Assembly (NCBI GenBank): GCA_947377625.1
Contig: CANCGR010000104.1
Span: forward strand, 1-7,714
DNA: 7,714 nucleotides
From: Gammaproteobacteria bacterium
GTDB taxonomy: Bacteria > Pseudomonadota > Gammaproteobacteria > Pseudomonadales > Pseudohongiellaceae
Reading direction: 5' to 3'
Shown here: piece by piece, positions 1 to 6,688 of the stretch
Numbering within the stretch: position 1 is the stretch's first letter
Layout of the letters: each line of letters begins with the position of its first letter
Made by a program: the position numbers and the translations under genes
Notes under the pieces: model-generated
Seen by the model: only the letters and a program-made list of their open reading frames with translations
Told to the model about the DNA's origin: nothing
Databases searched by the model: none

Positions 1-1047
1 GAAATTGATGAAGTGGCTGGGCAAGGCGTGAATGTGCTTGGCAACTTGCGCATCAGTGCAGCGTGCCCGTTGATTCTTCCGTATCACATTGCACTCGATC
101 AGGCGCGCGAACTGAAAAAAGGCGCCAACAAGATCGGCACCACCGGTCGCGGCATAGGCCCGGCTTATGAAGACAAAGTAGCGCGACGCGGTATCCGGCT
201 CGGCGAACTGATGAATGCCAAACACTTCGGTGACCGTCTGGAAGAAGTGCTCGAATTCCACAATTTCGTGCTGACTCAATATTTTGGTGTGGCCGCTATC
301 GACTACCAACAGACACTTGAAGAAACGCTGAAGATGGCAGAACGCATTCGGCCGCTAGTGTGCGACACCATTGACCTGCTGCATAACGCCCGCAAACAGA
401 ACTGCAATATTCTGTTCGAAGGCGCGCAGGGCTCCTTGCTCGACATCGATCACGGCACCTACCCGTTTGTGACGTCTTCCAACACTACTGCAGGCGGCAC
501 CGCCACCGGCAGCGGTTACGGCCCGCTCTATCTCGACTATGTGCTGGGCATTACCAAGGCCTACACCACCCGTGTTGGCAGCGGCCCCTTCCCGACCGAA
601 TTGTTTGATGATGTCGGTGAGTTGCTGTTCACCAAAGGTCAGGAAGTCGGCGCCTCCACTGGCCGCAAGCGGCGCTGTGGCTGGTTCGATGCCGCTGCGG
701 TGAAGCTGGCGATCCGTATCAACAGCGTCAGTGGCATCTGCCTGACCAAGCTCGATGTGCTCGACGGACTCGACACCGTGAAAGTGTGCGTGGGCTACAA
801 AGGCAACAATTCCAGCTCGATGTCGTGTCTCACCAATTTTGACAGTTACAACACGCTGGAACCGGTGTATGAAGAACTGCCGGGTTGGCAAGAATCCACC
901 TTCGGCGCGCGTACGCTGGAGGCACTGCCATTGAATGCCCGCAACTACATCAAGCGCATTGAACAATTGATCGACGCACCGGTAGACATCATTTCAACCG
1001 GACCGGATCGCGAGGAAACCATCATCCTCAATCATCCGTTCCAGTGA
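1..1047 (+). CDS. purA: Adenylosuccinate synthase, 5'-truncated by window edge
   Basis: This enzyme joins IMP and L-aspartate using GTP to make adenylosuccinate, the first committed step from IMP to AMP, in the cytosol. The reading frame is open from base 1, so the gene enters from the left. The visible 348 residues match the C-terminal four-fifths of a family usually about 430 residues long, leaving roughly 85 N-terminal residues outside, including the GDEGKGK loop and its catalytic Asp and His. Visible family signatures in order are ACPLIL, IGTTGRGIGPAYEDK (IMP contacts), FEGAQG, DIDHGTYP, SSNTTAGG, GPFPTEL, the GASTGRKRR loop, CLTKLDVLDG (guanine recognition), NYIKRIE and STGPDR near the C-terminus. 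The GTG at base 13 is internal, not a start. Identification is very secure. I see no terminator directly after it; a 12-bp tandem repeat begins on its last codons. Confidence 0.97.
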   Translation, partial: EIDEVAGQGVNVLGNLRISAACPLILPYHIALDQARELKKGANKIGTTGRGIGPAYEDKVARRGIRLGELMNAKHFGDRLEEVLEFHNFVLTQYFGVAAIDYQQTLEETLKMAERIRPLVCDTIDLLHNARKQNCNILFEGAQGSLLDIDHGTYPFVTSSNTTAGGTATGSGYGPLYLDYVLGITKAYTTRVGSGPFPTELFDDVGELLFTKGQEVGASTGRKRRCGWFDAAAVKLAIRINSVSGICLTKLDVLDGLDTVKVCVGYKGNNSSSMSCLTNFDSYNTLEPVYEELPGWQESTFGARTLEALPLNARNYIKRIEQLIDAPVDIISTGPDREETIILNHPFQ

Positions 1048-1079
1048 TCCACCGAGTGAGCCACCGAGTGATCCACCGA
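1044..1079. repeat. Three tandem copies of a 12-bp unit at the purA stop codon
   Basis: The unit GTGATCCACCGA occurs at 1044-1055 and 1068-1079, with a one-base variant (GTGAGCCACCGA) at 1056-1067. The first copy contains the purA TGA stop (1045-1047), so the array lies at the exact end of the gene and runs into the spacer. The period is a multiple of three, but the array is outside the coding frame apart from its first four bases. Nothing shows a function. It could be slipped-strand duplication of the gene's tail, or a short binding-site array. Confidence 0.85.
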
Positions 1080-1111
1080 AGGTTGGCTCACGAACATTTG
1101 CTTCACAAACA

Positions 1112-1135
1112 AGTGTCACCATACGTGGCGACACT
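1112..1135. repeat. Imperfect inverted repeat upstream of the secreted-protein pair
   Basis: The arms AGTGTCACC (1112-1120) and GGCGACACT (1127-1135) are complementary at 8 of 9 positions around a 6-base centre, ATACGT. It lies 21 bp before the start codon at 1157 and 64 bp after the purA stop. No T-run follows, so it is a poor intrinsic terminator. A dyad operator for the downstream pair is equally plausible. No function is shown by the sequence itself. Confidence 0.5.
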
Positions 1136-1156
1136 GATAACAGGGGGGAAAACCGC

Positions 1157-1906
1157 ATGAAGAAGTTTGTCATGAAACATCTGGCAATAGGTCTCGGCCT
1201 TTGCCTGGCTGCCTCAATTGCGAGTGCAGCGAGCAGTCCGCCGGACTTTACCGGCGTGTGGACCAACGGCCCACCGGCACCAGGCGCCGCGCCAGCCGCT
1301 CCGCGAGGAACACCACCAGTGCCGTTGCCCATGCTGCCCAAAGCCAAGGCCAGGGTTGATGCCTATCAGGCACTGGTACGTGAAAGTGGCGCCAGCCCTG
1401 GCGGCTCCTGTCTTGGCACCGGCATGCCGGGTTCAATGACGGGCTCGGGCGGGTATCCCATGGAAATCATCCAGCGCCCGGAACAAGTCACCATCATCTA
1501 TGAAGCCCACACTGAAGTTCGTCATGTCTATCTGGGCAGCCGTAATGCTGATCAAAAAGATCGCGTTCCCGGTCGCAACGGCTATTCATCTGCCCGTTGG
1601 GAAGGTGACACTTTGGTAGTGGAAACCGATAACCTGGTGGATCAGATAGACCAGCGTTATGCCCATTCCGAAAACGCCACCATCGTTGAGCGCTACCACC
1701 TTAATGGCACCAACGCCAAAGGCCAGCGTATACTCACCGCCGAAATGACGATGACTGACCCGGATTTCTACAGCGCACCTGTCACTTTCACGAAGAACTG
1801 GCTGGAAGTGCCGAACGGTCGTTTACTGCCATATGACTGCCCTGAAGAAATCTGGAACGAACGCTTGACCGAGCTGGCCAAAAAAGCCGGCGTCTCATTG
1901 CCTTGA
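1157..1906 (+). CDS. Exported protein of unknown function (WEGDTLVVE motif)
   Basis: The product has 249 residues. Residues 1-24 form a typical Sec signal peptide (MKK start, hydrophobic core, ASA before the cut), so the mature protein should be periplasmic or secreted. Cys16 is in the core, but the residue before it is Leu, which does not fit a lipobox. After the cut comes PPDFTGVW, then a Pro/Ala-rich linker (about 38-62), then a domain with a Cys85 segment (CLGTGMP), EIIQRPEQVTIIYE (103-116), RHVYLG, RWEGDTLVVETD (147-158) and PYDCPEE with Cys228. I recall this motif set from uncharacterised exported proteins of Proteobacteria and Acidobacteria, often near DUF6152 proteins; no function is known to me. 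Cys85 and Cys228 could form a disulphide. The start fits AGGGGGGA at 1142-1149, 7 bp before ATG; an in-frame ATG at 1172 would leave a shorter signal and lacks this site. The next gene begins 20 bp downstream, suggesting an operon. Confidence 0.85.
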   Translation: MKKFVMKHLAIGLGLCLAASIASAASSPPDFTGVWTNGPPAPGAAPAAPRGTPPVPLPMLPKAKARVDAYQALVRESGASPGGSCLGTGMPGSMTGSGGYPMEIIQRPEQVTIIYEAHTEVRHVYLGSRNADQKDRVPGRNGYSSARWEGDTLVVETDNLVDQIDQRYAHSENATIVERYHLNGTNAKGQRILTAEMTMTDPDFYSAPVTFTKNWLEVPNGRLLPYDCPEEIWNERLTELAKKAGVSLP

Positions 1907-1926
1907 TCCTAACTGGAGACAAACCC

Positions 1927-2352
1927 ATGAAATTGAATACATTGATTGCCAGTTCCGCCCTGCTGCTAGGCCTCGCCTGCTCCAGTGCACAAGCTCATCA
2001 CTCCGCCGTGCAATATGACTTCGGCAAACAGGTAGCAATAACAGGCATCGTAAAAGAGTTCAGCGCCAAGAACCCGCATCTGTTGATCACGCTGGAAGTC
2101 ACCAACGAGAAAGGACCGCACCTGGTGCAGTTCGAAGGCCACAGCCTTAACAACATGTACCGCGATGGGTATCGCAAAGGCCTGGTGAATATCGGTGACA
2201 AACTGACCGTCAATACCGCGCCACTGAAGAGCGGCGCTGAAGGCGGTTATGTGGTTTCTGCAGTCACCGCCAAGGACGAATTCTTCGGCATGCGCAGCAC
2301 CTCGGCGCAGGATGCCGCCAAGATCCAGGCTGCTGCCGAAGGCAAGAAATAA
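1927..2352 (+). CDS. DUF6152-type exported protein, mature N-terminus His-His
   Basis: The product has 141 residues. Residues 1-23 are a Sec signal peptide ending AQA, so signal peptidase I would release a mature chain of about 118 residues beginning HHS. The pattern HHSAVQYDF, then VAITGIVKEF, then NPHLLITLEV (NPH at 49-51) and a GDKLTV strand later on matches the family I know as DUF6152, small beta-rich periplasmic proteins of unknown function. Visible histidines are 24, 25, 51, 65 and 72, so metal binding is conceivable but only an inference. ATG 1927 is chosen because GGAG at 1915-1918 sits 8 bp upstream. An in-frame TTG at 1903 would overlap the previous gene, add eight residues to the signal and lacks such a site. 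It lies 20 bp after the preceding exported-protein gene and is closed by a strong terminator, so the two are probably co-transcribed. Confidence 0.85.
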   Translation: MKLNTLIASSALLLGLACSSAQAHHSAVQYDFGKQVAITGIVKEFSAKNPHLLITLEVTNEKGPHLVQFEGHSLNNMYRDGYRKGLVNIGDKLTVNTAPLKSGAEGGYVVSAVTAKDEFFGMRSTSAQDAAKIQAAAEGKK

Positions 2353-2366
2353 CAGTAAGCTCCTCC

Positions 2367-2392
2367 AAATCGCCGGCTCTTGCCGGCGATTT
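2367..2392 (+). terminator. Intrinsic terminator after the DUF6152-type gene
   Basis: A perfect 11-bp stem, AAATCGCCGGC (2367-2377) with GCCGGCGATTT (2382-2392), closes a TCTT loop. The stem ends in TTT and is followed by GCTTTCT, giving a moderate T-rich tail. It starts 15 nt past the stop codon at 2350-2352. It should end the secreted-pair transcript, and it sits only 18 nt before the TTG start of the eptA-like gene, so it may also limit read-through into that gene. Confidence 0.85.
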
Positions 2393-2410
2393 GCTTTCTG
2401 AGGGTCACCC

Positions 2411-4036
2411 TTGCTGAAGCTCCTCAAGCCCTATCTCTCGCCCAACATTGGCATCCACAGGCTGATCCTGCTGCTTGCCGTTGTGTTCACACTGCTGTTC
2501 AACCATAGTTATTTCAGCAATCTGTACAACTTGTACGGATCGAGCTTGCATGGTTTAGCATTCATCGCTTCGCTGGGGCTGTTGCTGTTTGCGCTGCAGG
2601 TGCTGCTGCTGTGTGTGTTGTGCTTCCGTTTCACCACCAAGGTGGCGCTCACAATCCTGCTGCTGGGTGGAGCAACAGCGTCCTACTACATGGACCGCTT
2701 CAATATCGTCATCGACAGCACGATGCTCACCAACGTGTTCCAGACTGATGCCAAGGAAGCCAGCGATCTTCTCACCTTCACACTGTTTGCAGAGCTGATA
2801 GTGCTGGGCGCAGTGCCATGCTGGTGGTTGTGGCGTACCACTATTTCCTATTGCCGCTGGACTGTGGAGCTGCGCAATCGTTTGCTGTTGATTGTGGGCA
2901 GCCTTGCTCTGGCGTTGGCGAGCGCAGTGCCGTTCACTGCTGACTACGCCAGCTTCTTCCGTGAACAAAAACTACTGCGCTATTACGCCAACCCGATCAC
3001 TTTTGTTTACAGCTCGGTGCGTCTGGTGCATGACCTGCTGGCAGTAAGCGATCACAGTTCGCGTATTGCGATAGGCATGAATGCCCACAAAGATGCTGCC
3101 GACACACGGCGCAATCTGGTGATTCTGGTCGTGGGCGAAACAGCACGCGCCGATCATTTTTCGTTGAACGGCTATACTCGCCAAACCAATCCCTTGCTGG
3201 CCAACACCAGCGCAGTATCTTTCTCCAACGTTACTTCGTGCGGCACCGCCACCGCTTATTCAGTGCCATGCATGTTCTCGTTGTCTGACCGCAAGGACTT
3301 CGACTTGAAAGAAGCTGCTCACACCGAGAACGTGCTCGACATACTGCAACATGCCGGCGTAGCGGTGCTGTGGCGTGACAACAACTCCGATTCGAAAGGG
3401 GTGGCGCAAGCAATAGAGTTCCAGGATTTCCGCACCTCAGCCACCAATACCCACTGTGATGAAGTGGAGTGCCGGGACACCGGCATGCTGGAAGGACTCG
3501 ACCAGTGGATTGCCGCGCACCCCACTGGCGATCTCACCGTGGTGCTGCACCAAATGGGCAACCACGGTCCGGCCTATTACAAACGCTATCCTGCCGAGTA
3601 TGAAAAGTTCCAGCCAGTGTGCACCAGTAGCCAACTGGAAACCTGTTCACAAGAGGCAATCATCAACAGCTACGACAATGCAATTCTCTATACTGATTTC
3701 TTCCTTTCACAAACAGTCAATCTGCTCAAAACTTACGACGACAATTTTGATACTGCGCTGCTGTATGTGAGTGATCACGGCGAATCACTCGGCGAAAAAG
3801 GCATCTATTTGCATGGACTGCCGTTCTTGCTGGCGCCAGAGTCACAAACACACGTGGCGGCAGTGCTGTGGTTGGGTGAACATTACCCCATCGACCGCGA
3901 CGCACTAAAACAGCGAGCAGAAGCTGCCGGCAGTCACGATGATTACTTCCATACTGTGCTCGGCCTGCTGAAAATACAGACACCTGAATACGATCCCGGC
4001 AAGGATTGGCTGGCAGGTGCACGCAAGCACGAATAA
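2411..4036 (+). CDS. eptA: Lipid A phosphoethanolamine transferase, EptA/MCR type
   Basis: This inner-membrane enzyme moves phosphoethanolamine from phosphatidylethanolamine to lipid A phosphates; in known members this lowers outer-membrane charge and sensitivity to cationic peptides and polymyxins. The product has 541 residues, close to E. coli EptA. About five hydrophobic segments (15-31, 47-70, 77-92, 122-141, 158-175) precede a periplasmic alkaline-phosphatase-fold domain. Visible catalytic parts are VGET (Glu243), SCGTATAYSVPC with the likely nucleophile Thr281, NHGP (His385), SDHGES (Asp455, His456) and YLHGLP (His468), together the zinc and substrate site. Likely disulphides are Cys277-Cys287, Cys349-Cys354 and Cys404-Cys412. 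The CKGAC cysteine pair of E. coli EptA is absent here (DNNSDSKGVA, 323-332). The start is TTG, supported by GAGGGT at 2400-2405 and the absence of any nearby in-frame ATG. No PmrAB-like regulator is in the window. A related core-LPS transferase is the main alternative. Confidence 0.93.
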   Translation: MLKLLKPYLSPNIGIHRLILLLAVVFTLLFNHSYFSNLYNLYGSSLHGLAFIASLGLLLFALQVLLLCVLCFRFTTKVALTILLLGGATASYYMDRFNIVIDSTMLTNVFQTDAKEASDLLTFTLFAELIVLGAVPCWWLWRTTISYCRWTVELRNRLLLIVGSLALALASAVPFTADYASFFREQKLLRYYANPITFVYSSVRLVHDLLAVSDHSSRIAIGMNAHKDAADTRRNLVILVVGETARADHFSLNGYTRQTNPLLANTSAVSFSNVTSCGTATAYSVPCMFSLSDRKDFDLKEAAHTENVLDILQHAGVAVLWRDNNSDSKGVAQAIEFQDFRTSATNTHCDEVECRDTGMLEGLDQWIAAHPTGDLTVVLHQMGNHGPAYYKRYPAEYEKFQPVCTSSQLETCSQEAIINSYDNAILYTDFFLSQTVNLLKTYDDNFDTALLYVSDHGESLGEKGIYLHGLPFLLAPESQTHVAAVLWLGEHYPIDRDALKQRAEAAGSHDDYFHTVLGLLKIQTPEYDPGKDWLAGARKHE

Positions 4037-4071
4037 GCACGCTCCCTTTTGAATCTGCGATCAGTACAACT

Positions 4072-5214
4072 ATGAAAATACGTTATGGCATGGTCGGTGG
4101 CGGCGAAAACTCATTCATAGGCAGTGTGCATCGCCAAGCTGCAGCACTTGATGGTGAATATGAACTCGTGTGTGGTGCGTTTGCTTCTGATGCTGTGCGT
4201 TCGCAGCACAGTGGGCTCTCGCTCGGACTAAGCGCTGAGCGCAGCTACGCTGATTTCACCACGATGGTGCAACAAGAAGCGTTGCTGCCTGCCGACCAGC
4301 GCATGCAATGTGTAGTCATCGTAACTCCCAATCATTTGCATTTGCCTGCCGCCAAACTCGCGTTGCAACATGGCTTTCATGTACTGAGCGACAAGCCTGC
4401 TACTTTTGATCTCGCCGAATGTCGTGCACTGGCTGAGATCGTACGCAAGACCGGCTTGCTCTACGGCCTCACACACCCGTATGTGGCCTATCCGATGGTG
4501 CAACAAGCCCGCACACTGGTGGCGCAAGGCCGGCTCGGCACCGTGCATAAAATCGTGGTCGAATATATTCAGGGCTGGCTGAGTTCACCGCTTGAAAACA
4601 GTGGTCACAAACAAGCGAGCTGGCGTGTTGACCCGGCACGTGCCGGCAACAGCTGCTGCATGGGCGACATCGGCGTGCACGCGTTCAATCTGGCTGAATT
4701 TGTGAGTGGACTTGAAGTAACGCAGTTGCGCGGCGAACTCAATCGCATCGTAGCCGGGCGCCAGCTCGACGATGACGGTGTGGTCTCGATGCATTTCAAC
4801 AACAATGCTCGTGGCGTGCTGCTGGCCAGCCAGATCAGCACTGGCGAAGAAAACAACATCCGCTTGCGCATCTACGGTGAAAAGGCCGGCCTCGACTGGC
4901 AGCAGATGGAACCGAATTCATTGTGGCTGCGGCCAAACAACCAACCCGCTGAATTATTCCGCACGGGTACTGCCTATGTGGGCGAAGCAGCGCGTTGGCA
5001 TACCCGCGTGCCGGCCGGGCATCCTGAAGGTTATATCGAAGCGTTCGCCAATATTTATCGTGCGTTTGCCGGGCAGATTCGTGCGCATGCGAGCGGACAC
5101 AACCCTGTACAACAAGCACCTGGAATCAAAGAGGCGCTACGCGGTATGGCGTTTATTGAGACGGTGGTTGATAGCGCCTCTCGTGATGGGTGGTTGCCGT
5201 TTCCCGCTGTGTGA
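4072..5214 (+). CDS. Gfo/Idh/MocA-family NAD(P)-dependent oxidoreductase
   Basis: The product has 380 residues, the usual size for this family of cytosolic dehydrogenases, which act mostly on sugars, inositols and related polyols. The N-terminal Rossmann fold starts MKIRYGMVGGGENSFIG, a glycine-rich nucleotide loop at about 7-17. VVIVTPNHLH (81-90) leads to SDKPAT, whose Lys108 matches the catalytic Lys of the family's EKP motif, with Asp replacing Glu. In the C-terminal alpha/beta domain, GDIGVHAFNL (198-207) carries the expected active-site Asp199 and His203. YGEKAGLDW (268-276) is also typical. The substrate cannot be read from sequence. ATG 4072 is the first ATG of the frame and begins directly with the Rossmann strand; upstream extension would overlap eptA. 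No good ribosome site is visible. It starts 35 bp after eptA with no terminator between, so translation may depend on the upstream gene. A role in making an envelope sugar is possible but unproven. Confidence 0.88.
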   Translation: MKIRYGMVGGGENSFIGSVHRQAAALDGEYELVCGAFASDAVRSQHSGLSLGLSAERSYADFTTMVQQEALLPADQRMQCVVIVTPNHLHLPAAKLALQHGFHVLSDKPATFDLAECRALAEIVRKTGLLYGLTHPYVAYPMVQQARTLVAQGRLGTVHKIVVEYIQGWLSSPLENSGHKQASWRVDPARAGNSCCMGDIGVHAFNLAEFVSGLEVTQLRGELNRIVAGRQLDDDGVVSMHFNNNARGVLLASQISTGEENNIRLRIYGEKAGLDWQQMEPNSLWLRPNNQPAELFRTGTAYVGEAARWHTRVPAGHPEGYIEAFANIYRAFAGQIRAHASGHNPVQQAPGIKEALRGMAFIETVVDSASRDGWLPFPAV

Positions 5215-5253
5215 TTAGTTCGACGCAGTCGGTCTTCCGAGTTCAGCTATACG

Positions 5254-6609
5254 TCACTTTCCACGCGCATCAACGATCAGCTGAAACTTGCGAGTAACCG
5301 GACTCACCGGTAAATCGTTGGTTTCCACAACTTCAAAGCTTACATTTTCCAGGTGCTTGGCTGCGAGAATTTCTCTCAAGCGCGTTGCCACTGCTGCGCG
5401 CGCTGCAGCTTTCTGCTCTGGCTGCATTTGGCTGTCGAGACACACCATGAAGCGGAAGGAAGTGTCACTCAACAGATGCATCTGAAAGCGGGTAACACCA
5501 GTGACGAAGATTTCATTGATGGTGTGTGGGCTGATGAAATCCTTTACACCGCTTTGATTGGTGAAGACAGGCTGTAGTTCGTTACGGCCTATCAGGTTCT
5601 CTATAACCGTGTATGGCTTGTGTTGGTCAGTTTGCACAGGGCGCAAGGTGTCTGACATGCGATAGCGGATCAGCGGCAGCGTGCGGTTAAACAGGTTGGT
5701 GATGAGCGTGTGGTCTTCATGGCACTCGTAGATCAGATCATCGTCATACAACACGATCTGCTCACTGCCTGGCATGGCGCTGCCCATGCCCAGATGTTCA
5801 CTGCTGCCATAGCCATTCACGACACCCGCACCAAAGGCTTGCTGCAGTATTTCCTTGTCTCCCTTGGTAGTGGCCTCACCGGCACAGGCAATCATTTGCG
5901 GAGCAATACTGAGCACGCCTTCACGCTGTTTTTCAGCCAGTATTTTCAACGCCGTGGTGTAGCCAAACAGAATATCCGGCTGGCACTTGTTGAGGCCGTC
6001 GATAACCTCCGGCAATGGACTGTTCACCTCAAACAACTCAAGACGCATGAACAAACGCAGCAGTCCGCGCCTGACCATACTCACCATGGTTACACCGGCA
6101 TAGTGGCCGTCGGTGGCGCCGAAGAAGGCCATGCGGTAACGGCCACGATTCTTGCGCTTGGTGGTGGACCGCTGCCGGGCAGCCGGGCGCCCCATGCCAA
6201 CACCGCGCACCAGATCTTCCGGTGCATAGACAAAATAACCGACTTCGCCCGAGGAGCCCGAGGTGTGTATGACAGTGAAATGACCCAGATAGCGCTCCAT
6301 TGGATCTTTCGAGCGGGTGAGGAAATCGGCGATGGCCTTTTTGGTGACGCGGCTATCGGTAGCGATCGCATCAAAGTTGGCCATCAGGATCGATTTGGTC
6401 AGCACCGGAAATTGTTCCGGCGTGGCAGTGGCCGGATCGATGCCGCGCTCTTTGATAATGTTGCGGTAATAAGCTGAATGCTCATTGACGTGGCGCACCA
6501 GGTCGCGGAATTTGGCGAGCCTGACGGCTTCAAAGTCTGCACGCGAAAGTGTGGCGTTGTGTCGTAATTCCCGGGCTTTGGCGAGCCGGAGTCGCAGCAG
6601 CTTGAACAA
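5254..6609 (-). CDS. PaaK/CapK-type adenylate-forming enzyme (phenylacetate-CoA ligase family)
   Basis: The product has 451 residues, near the 430-450 of PaaK-like proteins. These activate a carboxylic acid with ATP as acyl-AMP, and in true CoA ligases pass it to CoA. Motifs in order are HTSGSSGE (115-122, phosphate-binding loop), FGYTTALK (215-222), ACAGEATT (241-248), NGYGSSEHLG (265-274, adenine and substrate side), LPLIRYRMSD (311-320) with the conserved Arg and Asp that hold AMP, and LPVSPVTRKFQLIV near the end, where Lys441 is the candidate catalytic lysine. No phenylacetate-degradation gene is nearby, so the substrate is open; related CapK-like proteins occur in polysaccharide loci. 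The start must be TTG 6609 or later: an in-frame TAA lies at 6625-6627 with no ATG between, and a GGGGG run at 6614-6618 sits 4 nt upstream as a ribosome site. Its 3' end faces the oxidoreductase gene 39 bp away. Confidence 0.88.
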   Translation of the reverse strand: MFKLLRLRLAKARELRHNATLSRADFEAVRLAKFRDLVRHVNEHSAYYRNIIKERGIDPATATPEQFPVLTKSILMANFDAIATDSRVTKKAIADFLTRSKDPMERYLGHFTVIHTSGSSGEVGYFVYAPEDLVRGVGMGRPAARQRSTTKRKNRGRYRMAFFGATDGHYAGVTMVSMVRRGLLRLFMRLELFEVNSPLPEVIDGLNKCQPDILFGYTTALKILAEKQREGVLSIAPQMIACAGEATTKGDKEILQQAFGAGVVNGYGSSEHLGMGSAMPGSEQIVLYDDDLIYECHEDHTLITNLFNRTLPLIRYRMSDTLRPVQTDQHKPYTVIENLIGRNELQPVFTNQSGVKDFISPHTINEIFVTGVTRFQMHLLSDTSFRFMVCLDSQMQPEQKAAARAAVATRLREILAAKHLENVSFEVVETNDLPVSPVTRKFQLIVDARGK

Positions 6610-6626
6610 GTTTCCCCCGAATTCTT

Positions 6627-6654
6627 ATTATGCCAGCGCGGGGCAATCTATCAC
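6627..6654 (-). promoter_or_regulatory. Possible promoter of the PaaK-like gene
   Basis: Read on the - strand, GTGATA (6654-6649, four of six to consensus) and CATAAT (6632-6627, five of six) are separated by 16 bp. Transcription would start near 6620, leaving a leader of only about 11 nt that holds the GGGGG ribosome site. The -35 box is weak, so this is a suggestion only. Confidence 0.35.
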
Positions 6655-6664
6655 TTGCGTTGGC
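6632..6664. repeat. Inverted repeat around the -35 box of the PaaK-like gene's promoter
   Basis: The arms GCCAGCGC (6632-6639) and GCGTTGGC (6657-6664) match as inverted copies at 7 of 8 positions with a 17-bp spacer. The candidate - strand -35 box at 6649-6654 lies in the spacer, and the -10 box abuts the left arm. It could be an operator; short arms like these can also arise by chance. Confidence 0.35.
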
Positions 6665-6688
6665 TGAATAACACTACGGCACACGCAG

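Noticed and set aside
355..966. 203-codon open frame on the - strand within purA
   Set aside because: It lies wholly antisense to a highly conserved enzyme, has no recognisable domain or ribosome site, and its sequence looks like a codon-bias shadow.
1112..1135. Hairpin as intrinsic terminator for purA
   Set aside because: It has an A-C mismatch in the stem and is followed by GATAACAGG, not a T-run.
1113..1141. Promoter GTGTCA-17-GATAAC before the secreted pair
   Set aside because: The transcript would start at about 1148, at or beyond the ribosome site, so it could not use it. Box matches are only four of six each.
1192..1206. Lipoprotein signal at Cys16 of the first secreted protein, and likewise at Cys18 of the DUF6152-type protein
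   Set aside because: The residues before each Cys (LGL-C; GLA-C) do not fit a standard lipobox, and good signal peptidase I sites follow.
994..1347. 117-codon - strand frame with a repeated GGSL segment
   Set aside because: The repeat is only the 12-bp tandem array read in reverse, and the frame overlaps two real genes on the other strand.
1903..1926. TTG at 1903 as start of the DUF6152-type gene
   Set aside because: It overlaps the previous gene's end, has no ribosome site, and lengthens the signal peptide with atypical residues. ATG 1927 has GGAG at good spacing.
4006..4071. Upstream TTG at 4006 as start of the oxidoreductase
   Set aside because: It lies inside eptA and adds 22 residues before the first Rossmann strand, with no ribosome site.
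5229..5240. Small hairpin TCGG-TCTT-CCGA between the convergent genes as a terminator
   Set aside because: The stem is only 4 bp with no T-run on either strand. I see no convincing terminator in this 39-bp gap.
5710..6477. 255-codon open frame on the + strand opposite the PaaK-like gene
   Set aside because: It is fully antisense to a gene with intact adenylation motifs in order. Its protein is His/Gln/Ala-rich without a known domain, typical of a mirror frame.
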